From positions 1,054,001-1,118,000 of the forward strand of contig NZ_BMJC01000002.1 of assembly GCF_014642875.1 (NCBI RefSeq): a DNA stretch of 64,000 bases, in the 5' to 3' direction. Both the position numbers and the translations under genes were made by a program. The notes under the pieces are model-generated. The model saw nothing but the letters and a program-made list of their open reading frames with translations. It was not told the origin of the DNA and searched no databases. Shown piece by piece: positions 52,016 to 60,917 of the stretch (position 1 is its first letter; every line of letters starts with the position of its first letter). The stretch comes from Puia dinghuensis (GTDB taxonomy: Bacteria > Bacteroidota > Bacteroidia > Chitinophagales > Chitinophagaceae).

Positions 52016-52546
52016 ATGGCACATCTTGTCAACACAAAAGAACGGGACACGGCCTTCTGGAAATTCCTGGCCTTTTTCCTGCTCTCTACCCTACTGGTGG
52101 TGAGCGCAGTGTATTTCGACACGCGTATCCCCGCAAAGGACAATGCGATAATGCGCGAACAGATCAGCGCCTATAAGACCCAGGCGGATGCCCAGGAGAA
52201 GTTTGTCCGCAGCATGGACGAAGCCAAGGCCCTCATCGACTCGCTGAGCCGGCCGGGTAGTAACAGCGTATACCTGAATCAACTCATTGCGGCCAAGATC
52301 CGCGAACTGGCACAGCTGCAATACAAGGATAGCAGCATGTACAGCCGGCTGAACAAGAACGTGCTGGATATTTTCCTGCGCTACCAGGACGCCGCCAATA
52401 AAGCCGTCAGCATGGGTGACCTTCCGCGGCAACTGGACGACTATAAAGCGAAATACGAGCAGGCGCAACGCGACCTGGACAATACGCGGCGCGACCTGGA
52501 TGTGTTGCGGCGCAGCAACAACCCTCCCGGGCAGGGAACCTTTTAA
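52016..52546 (+). CDS. tssO: T6SS-iii transmembrane protein TssO
   Basis: The 176-residue protein has one N-terminal membrane helix (about 17-37, FLAFFLLSTLLVVSAVYFDT) followed by a long coiled-coil-prone periplasmic part (about 45-170), ending YKAKYEQAQRDLDNTRRDLDVLRRSNN. This matches TssO, a bitopic component specific to Bacteroidota T6SS. It lies between tssK (15-bp gap) and the PKD-domain gene (9-bp gap). Confidence 0.85.
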   Translation: MAHLVNTKERDTAFWKFLAFFLLSTLLVVSAVYFDTRIPAKDNAIMREQISAYKTQADAQEKFVRSMDEAKALIDSLSRPGSNSVYLNQLIAAKIRELAQLQYKDSSMYSRLNKNVLDIFLRYQDAANKAVSMGDLPRQLDDYKAKYEQAQRDLDNTRRDLDVLRRSNNPPGQGTF

Positions 52547-52555
52547 AAGTGCGAT

Positions 52556-53578
52556 ATGAACAACAACCGATATATTGTCAACAGGCGCGTAGACGACCGG
52601 GCCATCATCACGATGATCATCGTGGCGGTGGTGAGCCTGCTTGTCATGGCCTGGCGTTTTACCAATCACACCGTCTGTGAGAATTTCAGGGTCACCGCCC
52701 GGAGTGAACATTACTACACCGGGGAGGTGGTGCGGTTTGAAAGTAATATCGGGCATTTCCATACCCTGCATTGGGATTTCGGGGACAACCAGGGAAATGA
52801 CAGCAAGATCTCTTCCGCCGTTCATTCCTATGATGCGCCCGGCAACTATACCATCACCCTGACGGCCGACGGGGAATGCACCGAATACGATCGCATCACC
52901 ATCCAATCCGCACCACCAGTTGAGAACCCCGAGACCCCCACTTTCACCTATCCACAGTCGGCAGAAGTAGGCAAACCCGTCGCCTTCACCGACACTACGG
53001 CAGGGGCTACCCAATGGGAATGGCGTTTCGGGGAGACGGCCACCGTCGATGCAACAGAGCGGAGTCCTAAGTATACTTATACCACACCAGGGTTGAAAAC
53101 GGTGACGCTGGTGATCAACAATGACGAACGGCAGATGGGTATCGCCAAGATCTATGTCAACCCGCCGGCCACGCCAAAACGGAAGGATCATGGTGATCGT
53201 CCCGTCATCATCGTGCAGAACCGCCCGGCGCCGGGGCCGGCTGCTGCGGATTCGACGAAGAAGGTAGAGCCGCCGGTGGTGAAAGCGCCCGACGTGACCA
53301 ACGAGCAATTCGAGACGCAGTTGCGGGCCGTGGCCAACAAGCAAAAGACGGCGGACAGCTTTGCCCCCTATTTTGGGGGCAACCTGAATGTCGAAGCGAA
53401 TCTCAACGGGCAGATGATGCCTTTTACCGAACTGTGTAACAAATTCAGCGCCCTGAAAAGTGAAAAGAAGATAAAGAAGCTGACGGTGCAGCTGGTAAAG
53501 AACGACAAGACGAATTGTATCATTGCGCTTTTTGTCAACTTAAAAGAAAAGGAAGGGTTTTTCAGCAAAATATTCTGA
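52556..53578 (+). CDS. tssP: PKD-domain membrane protein, probable TssP
   Basis: The 340-residue protein has an N-terminal anchor (about 17-36, ITMIIVAVVSLLVMAWRF) and two PKD-type beta-sandwich domains (about 55-118, LHWDFGDNQGN and YDAPGNYTITLTADG; about 130-198, WEWRFGETATVDATERSPKYTYTTPGLKTVTLVIN), then a Pro-rich linker and a C-terminal domain of about 100 residues. PKD folds mediate extracytoplasmic protein contacts. The position in the cluster and the single-pass topology fit TssP of T6SS-iii. The stop is 1 bp from the tssH start. Confidence 0.75.
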   Translation: MNNNRYIVNRRVDDRAIITMIIVAVVSLLVMAWRFTNHTVCENFRVTARSEHYYTGEVVRFESNIGHFHTLHWDFGDNQGNDSKISSAVHSYDAPGNYTITLTADGECTEYDRITIQSAPPVENPETPTFTYPQSAEVGKPVAFTDTTAGATQWEWRFGETATVDATERSPKYTYTTPGLKTVTLVINNDERQMGIAKIYVNPPATPKRKDHGDRPVIIVQNRPAPGPAAADSTKKVEPPVVKAPDVTNEQFETQLRAVANKQKTADSFAPYFGGNLNVEANLNGQMMPFTELCNKFSALKSEKKIKKLTVQLVKNDKTNCIIALFVNLKEKEGFFSKIF

Positions 53579-53579
53579 T

Positions 53580-55856
53580 ATGAGTACAGTACAAATGGAT
53601 GTCCGGCTGAGTGCCGGGTCGCAGCAGGTGTTCACGATCGCCCAGGCGCTGGCGCGGGAGCAGATGCATGCTGCTGTGGGTGCGGCCCATTTGCTGAAGG
53701 CCTTGCTGCATAAGGATATCGGACTCGAGCCGCGGTTGTGGCAGATGGACCAGGATGTGTATTATATAGCCGACTGGGCGGATACCCGAATGGAAGGCTA
53801 TCGCAAAGCGGCCGCGCCAAAGATTACTATCCGCAATGATGAGGCCGTGCTGGCGGTGCTGGAAGAGGCGGATACGGTGAGAGTGTTGCAAAATGAAGAA
53901 GAAGTGGAGCCGATGCACCTGCTCATCGCGCTGAGCACGCCGGGGGTGGGCTTTTCCTTCGAGCAGTTGAAAACCTTTCCGCTGCAGCGGGATGAATTAT
54001 TGCAGGCAGGTGACGCGGTGAAGGAGCCGGAGCGAGAGACGGCGGGGGCAAATGGCAGTACCGGGGTGGCAGCTGGTGGCGGGGGCGTGAAGGGGAATGC
54101 CACGGCGGGGGTCAACGGAGGCGGCGGGCAGGCCTTGTTGAAATATTGCCGCGATAAGGTGCTGGAAGCGACGCAGGGGTCGACGGACCCCATCATCGGG
54201 CGGGAGCGCGAGTTGCGGCGGATGTTGGAGATCCTCAGCCGGCGCAGCAAACCCAATGTGCTGCTCATCGGCGAACCCGGGGTGGGCAAGACGGCGCTGG
54301 TGGATGGGTTTGCGTTGGCCATCGGCCAGGGTCAGACGCCGGATTTTTTGAAAGGCGCCCGCCTTTTCGAACTGGACAAGGGAGCATTGATTGCCGGTGC
54401 GGCATATAAAGGAGAGGTGGAAGAAAGATTGAAATCTATTTTACAGGAGATAAAAGGTTTTGACAAGGCGATCTTATTCATCGACGAGCTACATACGCTG
54501 TTGGATAAGGAGCGGGTAGCCGATCTGTTGAAACCTGAATTATCCAGAGGCACCATCACCCTCATCGGGGCTACCACCCCTGAAGGATATCGAAAGCATA
54601 TCGAAAAGGATGAGGCCTTTGCGCGGCGGTTCGAAGGTCTCGATCTCGAAGAGCCGGATGCGGAGATGGCGTTCCGTATGGTGCAGACGGTGTTACCCCG
54701 CTATGAGCAACATCATGGCCTGGCAGCAGATGAAGCCGCGTTGCGAGAGGCTGTACGGCTGGCCAAACGCTATATCCAGGACAGGAAGCTGCCCGATGCG
54801 GCTATCGACCTGGTGGATCAGGCGATGGCGACCCTGCGGCTGGCCGTGGATATGGGTGAAGAAGAAAGCCGGCAACTGGATATTCATGATCTCCATTCTA
54901 TCGTTGCCGGCAAGACGGGTATCCCCGTCGGAAAATTACAGTCGGATGAACGAGAGCGTCTGCTGCTGATGCCGGAGACCCTGCGGCAAAGAGTGGTGGG
55001 CCAGGACCAGGCCATCCATGCCATCTGCGAAGCCATCCTCGAATCGCGTGCAGGTCTTAGCCGGCCGGGTCAGCCCATCGGCAGCTTTTTCTTCCTGGGC
55101 CCTACGGGTACGGGTAAGACCGAATTGGCTAAGGCGCTGGCGGCCCTGCTGTTCGAGGACGAACGATCGATGATCCGCTTCGACATGTCGGAATTCAAGG
55201 AAGAGCATTCGGCGGCGTTGTTGTACGGTGCCCCACCCGGTTATATAGGGTATGAAGAGGGCGGGTTGCTGGTAAACAAGATCAGGCAGCAGCCCTATGC
55301 CGTGGTATTGTTTGACGAGATAGAGAAGGCGCATCCTTCCGTGTTCGATATCTTTTTGCAGATGATGGATGAAGGGCAGCTGCACGACAAGCTCGGGCGC
55401 CAGGGAGATTTTTCCAACGCGCTGATCATCTTTACTTCCAACATCGCCAGCCGTTGGGTAACGGAAGCCTTTGCCCGGGGAGAGACCCCGACCCACTCCA
55501 CCCTGCTGGAAAAGATGGCAAGCCATTTCCGCCCGGAATTTCTCGGCCGGCTGACGGAGATCGTTCCGTTTGGTCCGATGCGGCCGGAGATGATGGAGGC
55601 GATATTTTCTATTCAAATGAAAGGGCTGCATCAGTTGTTGGCAGGGCAGGGTGTGAAGCTGACAATAACGCCTGCGGCTGCGCAATATATTGCGGAGATA
55701 GGTTTTTCGCAGGAGTATGGAGCCCGGCCGTTAGCGGGTGTTATCCGGGGACAGGTGAGGAGACCGCTGGCCCGAATGATCGTGAGTGGGGAACTGCTGG
55801 CGGAAAGTAATATTCAACTAGAGCTGGTTGACGGCCGGCTGGTCTGGAATAGGTAA
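53580..55856 (+). CDS. tssH: Type VI secretion sheath-disassembly ATPase TssH (ClpV)
   Basis: TssH/ClpV unfolds contracted TssBC sheath for reuse. The 758-residue AAA+ protein has a Clp-N-like domain (about 1-145), a Gly/Ala-rich linker (about 155-184, with GVAAGGGGVKGNATAGVNGG), D1 (Walker A GEPGVGKT at about 231-238, pore loop AAYKGEVEERL, Walker B AILFIDELH), a very short middle region and D2 (Walker A GPTGTGKTELAKAL at about 507-520, pore loop GAPPGYIGYEEGG, Walker B VVLFDEIEKAHP, arginine finger region). It is shorter than proteobacterial ClpV (850-900 residues) because the middle coiled coil is nearly absent. It follows tssP by 1 bp. Confidence 0.93.
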   Translation: MSTVQMDVRLSAGSQQVFTIAQALAREQMHAAVGAAHLLKALLHKDIGLEPRLWQMDQDVYYIADWADTRMEGYRKAAAPKITIRNDEAVLAVLEEADTVRVLQNEEEVEPMHLLIALSTPGVGFSFEQLKTFPLQRDELLQAGDAVKEPERETAGANGSTGVAAGGGGVKGNATAGVNGGGGQALLKYCRDKVLEATQGSTDPIIGRERELRRMLEILSRRSKPNVLLIGEPGVGKTALVDGFALAIGQGQTPDFLKGARLFELDKGALIAGAAYKGEVEERLKSILQEIKGFDKAILFIDELHTLLDKERVADLLKPELSRGTITLIGATTPEGYRKHIEKDEAFARRFEGLDLEEPDAEMAFRMVQTVLPRYEQHHGLAADEAALREAVRLAKRYIQDRKLPDAAIDLVDQAMATLRLAVDMGEEESRQLDIHDLHSIVAGKTGIPVGKLQSDERERLLLMPETLRQRVVGQDQAIHAICEAILESRAGLSRPGQPIGSFFFLGPTGTGKTELAKALAALLFEDERSMIRFDMSEFKEEHSAALLYGAPPGYIGYEEGGLLVNKIRQQPYAVVLFDEIEKAHPSVFDIFLQMMDEGQLHDKLGRQGDFSNALIIFTSNIASRWVTEAFARGETPTHSTLLEKMASHFRPEFLGRLTEIVPFGPMRPEMMEAIFSIQMKGLHQLLAGQGVKLTITPAAAQYIAEIGFSQEYGARPLAGVIRGQVRRPLARMIVSGELLAESNIQLELVDGRLVWNR

Positions 55857-55888
55857 AACCATTTTCTTCATATTTAAACTTTCGCTTT

Positions 55889-56335
55889 ATGGCTATTGAA
55901 CCTTATGGAATTGGCGGTGTCGAGGTGAGAACCGACGCTTTCGAAGCCTTCGCCGACATTCCGCAAAACCGTGTTCTGCTGGCAGAAAAACTGACAAAGG
56001 ACCCACCGGTGAAACCCGATATCATTAACGGGCTAACGGATATCGCTGCGGTGTTCGAGCATTTCAGTCCGGAGGTGAACCTGGAGTTCGAAACCGAGGA
56101 AGGATCGCTTCGGCGGGAAGCACTGCATTTTCACGGGCTGGAAGATTTCGGTCCGAAAGGCATCACCGGCCAGAGCCCATTTCTCAACGAGCTCAACGCA
56201 AAACAGCAGCAGTATCATAAGATCATCCGGCAGTTGAAAACCAACAAACTGCTGAAACAGGTGTTGGCCAACAAGGAGACCAAGGAAAATCTTATCCGAA
56301 GCCTGCAGGCCTTGATCACCGAGTTGGAATCATAA
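55889..56335 (+). CDS. tssB: Type VI secretion sheath protein TssB
   Basis: This is the small subunit of the contractile sheath. The 148-residue Bacteroidota-type TssB contains RVLLAEKLTKDPPVKPDIINGLTDIAAVFEHFSPEVNLEFETEEG and FHGLEDFGPKGITGQSPFLNEL, typical of the family, and a helical C-terminus. It lies 32 bp after tssH and 57 bp before tssC, with a stable hairpin in the latter gap that could tune the TssB:TssC ratio. Confidence 0.92.
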   Translation: MAIEPYGIGGVEVRTDAFEAFADIPQNRVLLAEKLTKDPPVKPDIINGLTDIAAVFEHFSPEVNLEFETEEGSLRREALHFHGLEDFGPKGITGQSPFLNELNAKQQQYHKIIRQLKTNKLLKQVLANKETKENLIRSLQALITELES

Positions 56336-56342
56336 TGACTTG

Positions 56343-56361
56343 AACCGGCCTCCGGCCGGTT
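56343..56361 (+). promoter_or_regulatory. Intergenic hairpin between tssB and tssC
   Basis: AACCGGCC (56343-56350) and GGCCGGTT (56354-56361) form a perfect 8-bp stem with a 3-nt loop, 8 bp after the tssB stop. No T tract follows, so it is more likely an mRNA stabiliser or processing signal than a terminator. Confidence 0.5.
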
Positions 56362-56392
56362 TGGCCAATCAATAAAACACTAAAATTCTTAT

Positions 56393-57769
56393 ATGTCAGC
56401 AGAACAAGTTAAAACAACCGGTGAAGCGGAAACCAAATTGAAAGAAGCGGAGGCACCACTGGAAGCGCTGGAATCGCAACTATCCGGGCTGACCCGGTAT
56501 GGCGGGTACGATCTCCTCGAATCGGCGATTGATGACGTCCAGAACCTCAATCCCTCGCGCAAGGCAAGACGTAAGATCTTCCTCGAAGAGCCATCGAAAA
56601 AGGAAGAAAGGGCCCAATTGAAAAAGACCCTGGAATGGTGGGCGGAAGTGCTGCAAAGCAGCGACGATCTCGGGGAAATGATCGAATTCAGCAATGAAAA
56701 AGCGGTAGCCGCCGAGGAGACCCTCAACAAGAACCTCAAACTCGCGGTGAAGGAAACGGAAGAGCTCGAACGGTCTTACCGGTCGGTGGCCCTGTTCTTT
56801 AAGAATACGGAAAGCCTCAAGGTAAAGAACATCTCCATCATCAATGCTGAGCCCGACCAGTTGAAAGACCTGGACAACACCCGCTTCATCGACGCCATTC
56901 ATGAAGAACTGATCCATAACTACGACCGGCTCGACCTCCGCAACAACTACAGCCTTCTCATCCTTCCCGGCTATCTGGGTTCGAACAAAGTGGTGGAGAA
57001 ATGGGCCAAGATCGCCTATGAGAACAAAGTGATGCTCATCACCGACTTCGAGCATCTCGACACTCCCGATGATGTCATGGAGCTTTTTGAAGCGGCCAAC
57101 CTCACCGGCGGCGATATCTGGCGCAGCAATATTATCATGACCTGCAACTGGCTGGTGGGAAGAGGTAAGCACTCCGAGATCGGCGAAGAAGACCATTTGT
57201 TTGTCCCCCCCGCAGCGGCCCTTGGCGGCAAGATCTATCAGACTCTGATGTCGCAGGTGACGGCGGGGAAGAAATACGGCGGAATGAATGAAGTCGACGG
57301 AGTCCGCTTCGATCTGAAGAAGAGCGAGATCGCCGGCCTCGAAAAACTGGGCCTTGTTCCCATGGTAAAGGAGTATGGGAAAGTGATGGCTTTTTCCGCC
57401 AAAACATTGTTCAACGGCGACAACCTGGGATTGCAAACCTACTCCGTCGTCCGGGTCTTCGACTATGTCGCGAAGGTGATGATGGACTTCCTCAACCGCA
57501 GGGCTTTCGAAAATTTCAACGCCAGCACGCGTAAGGAGCTGATGGGGCAGATCGTAAAATTCCTGGACAGTATCACGGGACCAGGGAAGCTGATCGAAAA
57601 TTTTGCTATCCAACGATTTGAACAAGACCCGTTGCAGAAAGACAAGATACATCTCGATATTCACCTGAAACCTTATTTCCCCGCAAAGACCTTTCTTATC
57701 AAACTGGAGGGACAGAAGGGAGAAGAGGCCGAGAAGGCGGAGTGGATGTCGGAATATGCACAAGCCTAA
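56393..57769 (+). CDS. tssC: Type VI secretion sheath protein TssC (DUF5458 type)
   Basis: This is the large subunit of the contractile sheath. The 458-residue product is the Bacteroidota-type TssC with KARRKIFLEEPSKKEERAQLKKTLEWWAEVLQ, YSLLILPGYLGSNKVVEKWAKIAYENKVMLITDFEHLD, DIWRSNIIMTCNWLVGRGKHSEIGEEDHLFVPPAAALGGKIYQTLMSQVTAGKKYGGM and VVRVFDYVAKVMMDFLNRRAFENF. A Glu/Lys-rich helix (about 5-40) precedes the core. It interlocks with TssB; a 436-bp non-coding gap follows before the hcp genes. Confidence 0.94.
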   Translation: MSAEQVKTTGEAETKLKEAEAPLEALESQLSGLTRYGGYDLLESAIDDVQNLNPSRKARRKIFLEEPSKKEERAQLKKTLEWWAEVLQSSDDLGEMIEFSNEKAVAAEETLNKNLKLAVKETEELERSYRSVALFFKNTESLKVKNISIINAEPDQLKDLDNTRFIDAIHEELIHNYDRLDLRNNYSLLILPGYLGSNKVVEKWAKIAYENKVMLITDFEHLDTPDDVMELFEAANLTGGDIWRSNIIMTCNWLVGRGKHSEIGEEDHLFVPPAAALGGKIYQTLMSQVTAGKKYGGMNEVDGVRFDLKKSEIAGLEKLGLVPMVKEYGKVMAFSAKTLFNGDNLGLQTYSVVRVFDYVAKVMMDFLNRRAFENFNASTRKELMGQIVKFLDSITGPGKLIENFAIQRFEQDPLQKDKIHLDIHLKPYFPAKTFLIKLEGQKGEEAEKAEWMSEYAQA

Positions 57770-58205
57770 AATGTGCAGGACGAGCCTGCCTCCGTCGGCT
57801 CATCGGCGGCTATCCATGTAAGTGGGTAGTGAACACGTTCCGAGTGGACGCGTGAGGGATGGACGTGTATGGCCGCACCGTGAGCAACGTTAACTTTTGG
57901 TTATTGCGATAAAACTTCACCGGAATTTTTTGCGCGTTAATCGATTTCTTTTTAATATTGTTTGACAATTATCAAATCCTTCCTTCCTCTGCAAGACCTT
58001 ATCCCCTTCAATTACTTATTATATTGTAGTTACCCGCAAGACGTAGTTTCCCCTTTTTCCTTTTCCCATTATTTGGCTCGGTAGCCTGCATCAGCAGCAG
58101 TTGAATGTTTTTGTGTTATGCCATCATAGATGGTGTACAGGACTCCTTTTGTCTATTTATTTTTTGGTCTTATACCATTTTTTCATTTTTTAAACTCAAA
58201 GTGTT
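57770..58205. other. Non-coding gap upstream of the hcp pair
   Basis: No gene was recognised in these 436 bp. The first 120 bp are GC-rich; the remainder is strongly AT-rich with several T runs (TTTTTGTG, TATTTATTTTTTGG, CATTTTTTCATTTTTT). The last of these is close to a TAnnTTTG -7 element but has one extra T. It most likely contains a separate promoter and long 5' leader for hcp, whose product is needed in far larger amounts than the other components. Confidence 0.5.
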
Positions 58206-58598
58206 ATGTCATTCAAGGCAAAACTAAGCGTGGGCGGTAAGGAAGTCAATGTCCTCAACTGCAACTATGCATTGAAACAGGAAACGGATGCTACCGGTCG
58301 TCCCTCTTCCATTACCCGTGGAGGTAAGATCAACCTCACTGTCGAATCCACCGGCGACACAACCTTCTTCGAATGGATGACCAACAACTTCGAACGGAAG
58401 GACGGCACCATCACCTTTGTCAAACGCGACTCGGACGCGACGATGAAGCAACTGAAGTTCACTGAGGCCTACCTGGTAGACTACAGGGAGAACTTCGATG
58501 CCACCGGCGAGAACCCCGTGACGGAATCCTTTACACTCAGCGCGAGAGAGATCTCGGCCGGCAGCGGAAAGCATTCCAACGAGTGGGTAAAAATGTAA
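58206..58598 (+). CDS. tssD: Type VI secretion tube protein TssD/Hcp, copy 1
   Basis: Hcp hexamers stack into the inner tube. The 130-residue Bacteroidota-type protein starts MSFKAKLSVGGKEVNVLNCNYALKQETDATGRPSS and contains LTVESTGDTTFFEWM and TESFTLSAREISAGSG. The RPSS segment and the ESTG strand are shared with copy 2. It lies after a 436-bp leader and 47 bp upstream of the second hcp. Confidence 0.93.
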   Translation: MSFKAKLSVGGKEVNVLNCNYALKQETDATGRPSSITRGGKINLTVESTGDTTFFEWMTNNFERKDGTITFVKRDSDATMKQLKFTEAYLVDYRENFDATGENPVTESFTLSAREISAGSGKHSNEWVKM

Positions 58599-58606
58599 GT
58601 CATTAT

Positions 58607-58626
58607 GGGGGGCGGCCCTGCCCCCC
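58607..58626 (+). promoter_or_regulatory. GC-rich hairpin between the two hcp genes
   Basis: GGGGGGC (58607-58613) pairs with GCCCCCC (58620-58626) across a 6-nt loop, directly after the first hcp stop codon. The following bases are not a T tract. It could stabilise the upstream hcp1 mRNA or reduce read-through into hcp2 and vgrG. Confidence 0.55.
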
Positions 58627-58645
58627 TACCTAAAACCTTTATTTT

Positions 58646-59035
58646 ATGTCATTCCTGGCCAAGCTAACGATCGATGGAGAAGAAGCCAATATCCTGTATT
58701 GCGGCTTTCGCTTCTCCCAGGTGACGGACACTACCGGCAGGCCCTCTTCCGTCCCACAAGGCGGCACCGTCAACCTGACGGTGGAAAGCACCGGGAAGGT
58801 CGACCTCTTCGACTGGATGATCAGTCCCACCCAGAAAAAGAGCGGGACGATCACCTTCTACCGTCGTGATACGATGAGCAAATTAAAGACCCTCGAATTC
58901 ACGGATGCACATTGCGTGGATTACAACGAGGTCTATCAGCATGACGGGGAGTATCCGATGCAGATCGGGTTGGTGCTGAGTGCAAAAGAAATAAAACTGA
59001 ATGGATCGAACTTTAAAAACAACTGGCCGGAATAA
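58646..59035 (+). CDS. tssD: Type VI secretion tube protein TssD/Hcp, copy 2
   Basis: This second tube protein of 129 residues starts MSFLAKLTIDGEEANILYCGFRFSQVTDTTGRPSS, with LTVESTGKVDLFDWM and MQIGLVLSAKEIKLNGS. It shares the framework of copy 1 but differs at more than half of the positions, so it is not a recent duplicate. It may form mixed or alternative tubes, or be dedicated to the effector encoded downstream. It precedes vgrG by 52 bp. Confidence 0.93.
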   Translation: MSFLAKLTIDGEEANILYCGFRFSQVTDTTGRPSSVPQGGTVNLTVESTGKVDLFDWMISPTQKKSGTITFYRRDTMSKLKTLEFTDAHCVDYNEVYQHDGEYPMQIGLVLSAKEIKLNGSNFKNNWPE

Positions 59036-59087
59036 GGGGCCCTACCCTCCCTCTCCGGCGCTACTACCATAAACGATAAATTTTTTT

Positions 59088-60905
59088 ATGGCCCAGTTAG
59101 TGAACACAACCATTACCATTGCCGGCAATCCTATACCGCAATTCTCTTCCTTCCAATTGACGCAGGGGATCTTCTCCCATCATGTCTTCAGGCTGGTTTG
59201 CCCCGCCGAGTCCATCGACGGCAGCACCGGCAGTGCTTTCAACCGAAGCAAAAATCTGATGGGCGCCAACCTGGTAGCCCAGATCAATTCCGTGGAGATG
59301 AGCGGTCAGCTCCGCTTCAGCGGCATCGTCACGCAGGTGGAGACCTCTCGCTTCAACAGCTACAACGGGGATGTCATTATTACGGGATACAGTCCCACCA
59401 TCATCCTCGACAACGGCGGCCATTGCAAGAGCTGGGAAAAGAAGGCGGTGAAGAACATCGCACAGGATGTGCTGAAGCATTTCCCGCAAAACTTATTGAA
59501 TCCAAAGGTGGCGACAAAATATCCCGAGACGCTTGCCTACGTTGTCCAGTATAAGGAGACCGCCTGGCAATTCCTTTTCCGCCTCTCCGCCACCTACGGA
59601 GAATGGCTCTTCTATGATGGCAGGAATCTTGTCATCGGCGAGCCGTCCGGCGGCAATAGTACCGCACTCACCTTCGGCGGCAACCTGAGCCGGTTTACCA
59701 TGGCCCTCCAGGTGCGACCGGCTGCCCTGCAAATGATGGCCTATGACTACATGAACCACCAGGTGTATACCAGCACTCCCAGCGGCATCGAAGGCCGGGC
59801 AGGACTCAACGATCTTGGCAAGACGGCCCTCCAGGCCAGCCAGACGGTCTACGCCGCCCAACCCAAGATCTGGAACAACCATTTCCTGACAAATAAAAAG
59901 CAGCTGGATGATGTCGTCAACATCCAGTCCGCGATGAACAGCAGCAACCATGTTCGCTTCAACGGATCGAGCGGTCACCCCGGTGTCAGCGTCGGTGGGG
60001 AAGTAAGCGTACAGGGAACGAATGTTTTTAGCCAAAGCAACGAGAGCTATGGCGAGTATACCGTCATCTCCGTCAACCACTATGCTGATGGGCAGGGCAA
60101 TTACAACAACGACTTCGTCGCCATTCCGGCCAGCATCCGGGTACCACCCGTCGCCACTCCGCTGGCGCCGCCCTGTGAAGCGCAAAGCGCGCTGGTGACG
60201 GACAACCACGACCCCAAGGGCCTGGGAAGGGTAAGGTTAAAATTCTATTGGATGAACGGCGCCGAAAAGACCCCCTGGATCCGCGTCACCAGTCCCCACG
60301 GCGGTGGCGGCAAGGGCATGTTCTTTATCCCGGAAATAGGCGAAGAAGTGATTGCAGGATTTGAAGGCGACAGCGCCGTAAAGCCTTACGTCATCGGAAC
60401 CGTATACCACGGGGCCGCAAATAATACATTCAGCAATGCCGGCAACGATGTTAAGGCGTTGCAGACCCGCAGTGGCAACAAGGTGATCATGAACGATGCG
60501 GCGGGCAGCGTCTTTGTACAGGACAAGGACGGCAACAGCGTGCTGATCGATGGGGCGGGCAATATCACCGTCACTGCCAACAAGACCGTGACGCTGAATG
60601 CCACGGACGAGATCATCTTTAATACAAAGAAGATAACGATGCTGGCCGAGAACGAGATCTATATGCAGTCGAAGGTGCTGAATGGCCAGCTGTCGGAGAC
60701 GGCTACTGTCTATGGTAAGAACAATGTCACGGTGTCGTCCGACACGATGGTCAGTCTCGAGTCGCAAAACAAGGTGGAAGCCATCGCAAAGACGGAGGTG
60801 AACCTGAGCAGCCAGACCAAGATCGGGGTCGATTCTGTCCACATAGAAGTCAACGGTAATTCCGCCACCAATATCCGTGGCGGCATGGTCAACCTGAATA
60901 CATAA
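59088..60905 (+). CDS. vgrG: Type VI secretion spike protein TssI/VgrG
   Basis: VgrG trimers form the puncturing spike. The 605-residue protein has a gp27-like N-terminal region (about 1-350), a gp5/OB-fold domain (about 365-455: CEAQSALVTDNHDPKGLGRVRLKFYWMNGAEKTPWIRVTSPHGGGGKGMFFIPEIGEEVIAGFEGDSA) and a C-terminal beta-helix needle (about 470-605: SGNKVIMNDAAGSVFVQDKDGNSVLIDGAGNITVTANKTVTL). No extra effector domain follows the needle. The downstream PAAR/RHS gene begins 12 bp later and presumably supplies the tip and cargo. Confidence 0.95.
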   Translation: MAQLVNTTITIAGNPIPQFSSFQLTQGIFSHHVFRLVCPAESIDGSTGSAFNRSKNLMGANLVAQINSVEMSGQLRFSGIVTQVETSRFNSYNGDVIITGYSPTIILDNGGHCKSWEKKAVKNIAQDVLKHFPQNLLNPKVATKYPETLAYVVQYKETAWQFLFRLSATYGEWLFYDGRNLVIGEPSGGNSTALTFGGNLSRFTMALQVRPAALQMMAYDYMNHQVYTSTPSGIEGRAGLNDLGKTALQASQTVYAAQPKIWNNHFLTNKKQLDDVVNIQSAMNSSNHVRFNGSSGHPGVSVGGEVSVQGTNVFSQSNESYGEYTVISVNHYADGQGNYNNDFVAIPASIRVPPVATPLAPPCEAQSALVTDNHDPKGLGRVRLKFYWMNGAEKTPWIRVTSPHGGGGKGMFFIPEIGEEVIAGFEGDSAVKPYVIGTVYHGAANNTFSNAGNDVKALQTRSGNKVIMNDAAGSVFVQDKDGNSVLIDGAGNITVTANKTVTLNATDEIIFNTKKITMLAENEIYMQSKVLNGQLSETATVYGKNNVTVSSDTMVSLESQNKVEAIAKTEVNLSSQTKIGVDSVHIEVNGNSATNIRGGMVNLNT

Positions 60906-60917
60906 TCATATTGGTAT

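Noticed and set aside
52091-53344. Minus-strand frame of about 417 codons opposite tssO and the PKD gene
   Set aside because: It spans two real genes on the other strand and shows no family signature.
56480-57763. Minus-strand frame of about 427 codons opposite tssC
   Set aside because: A shadow of tssC; the plus-strand protein is a clear sheath subunit.
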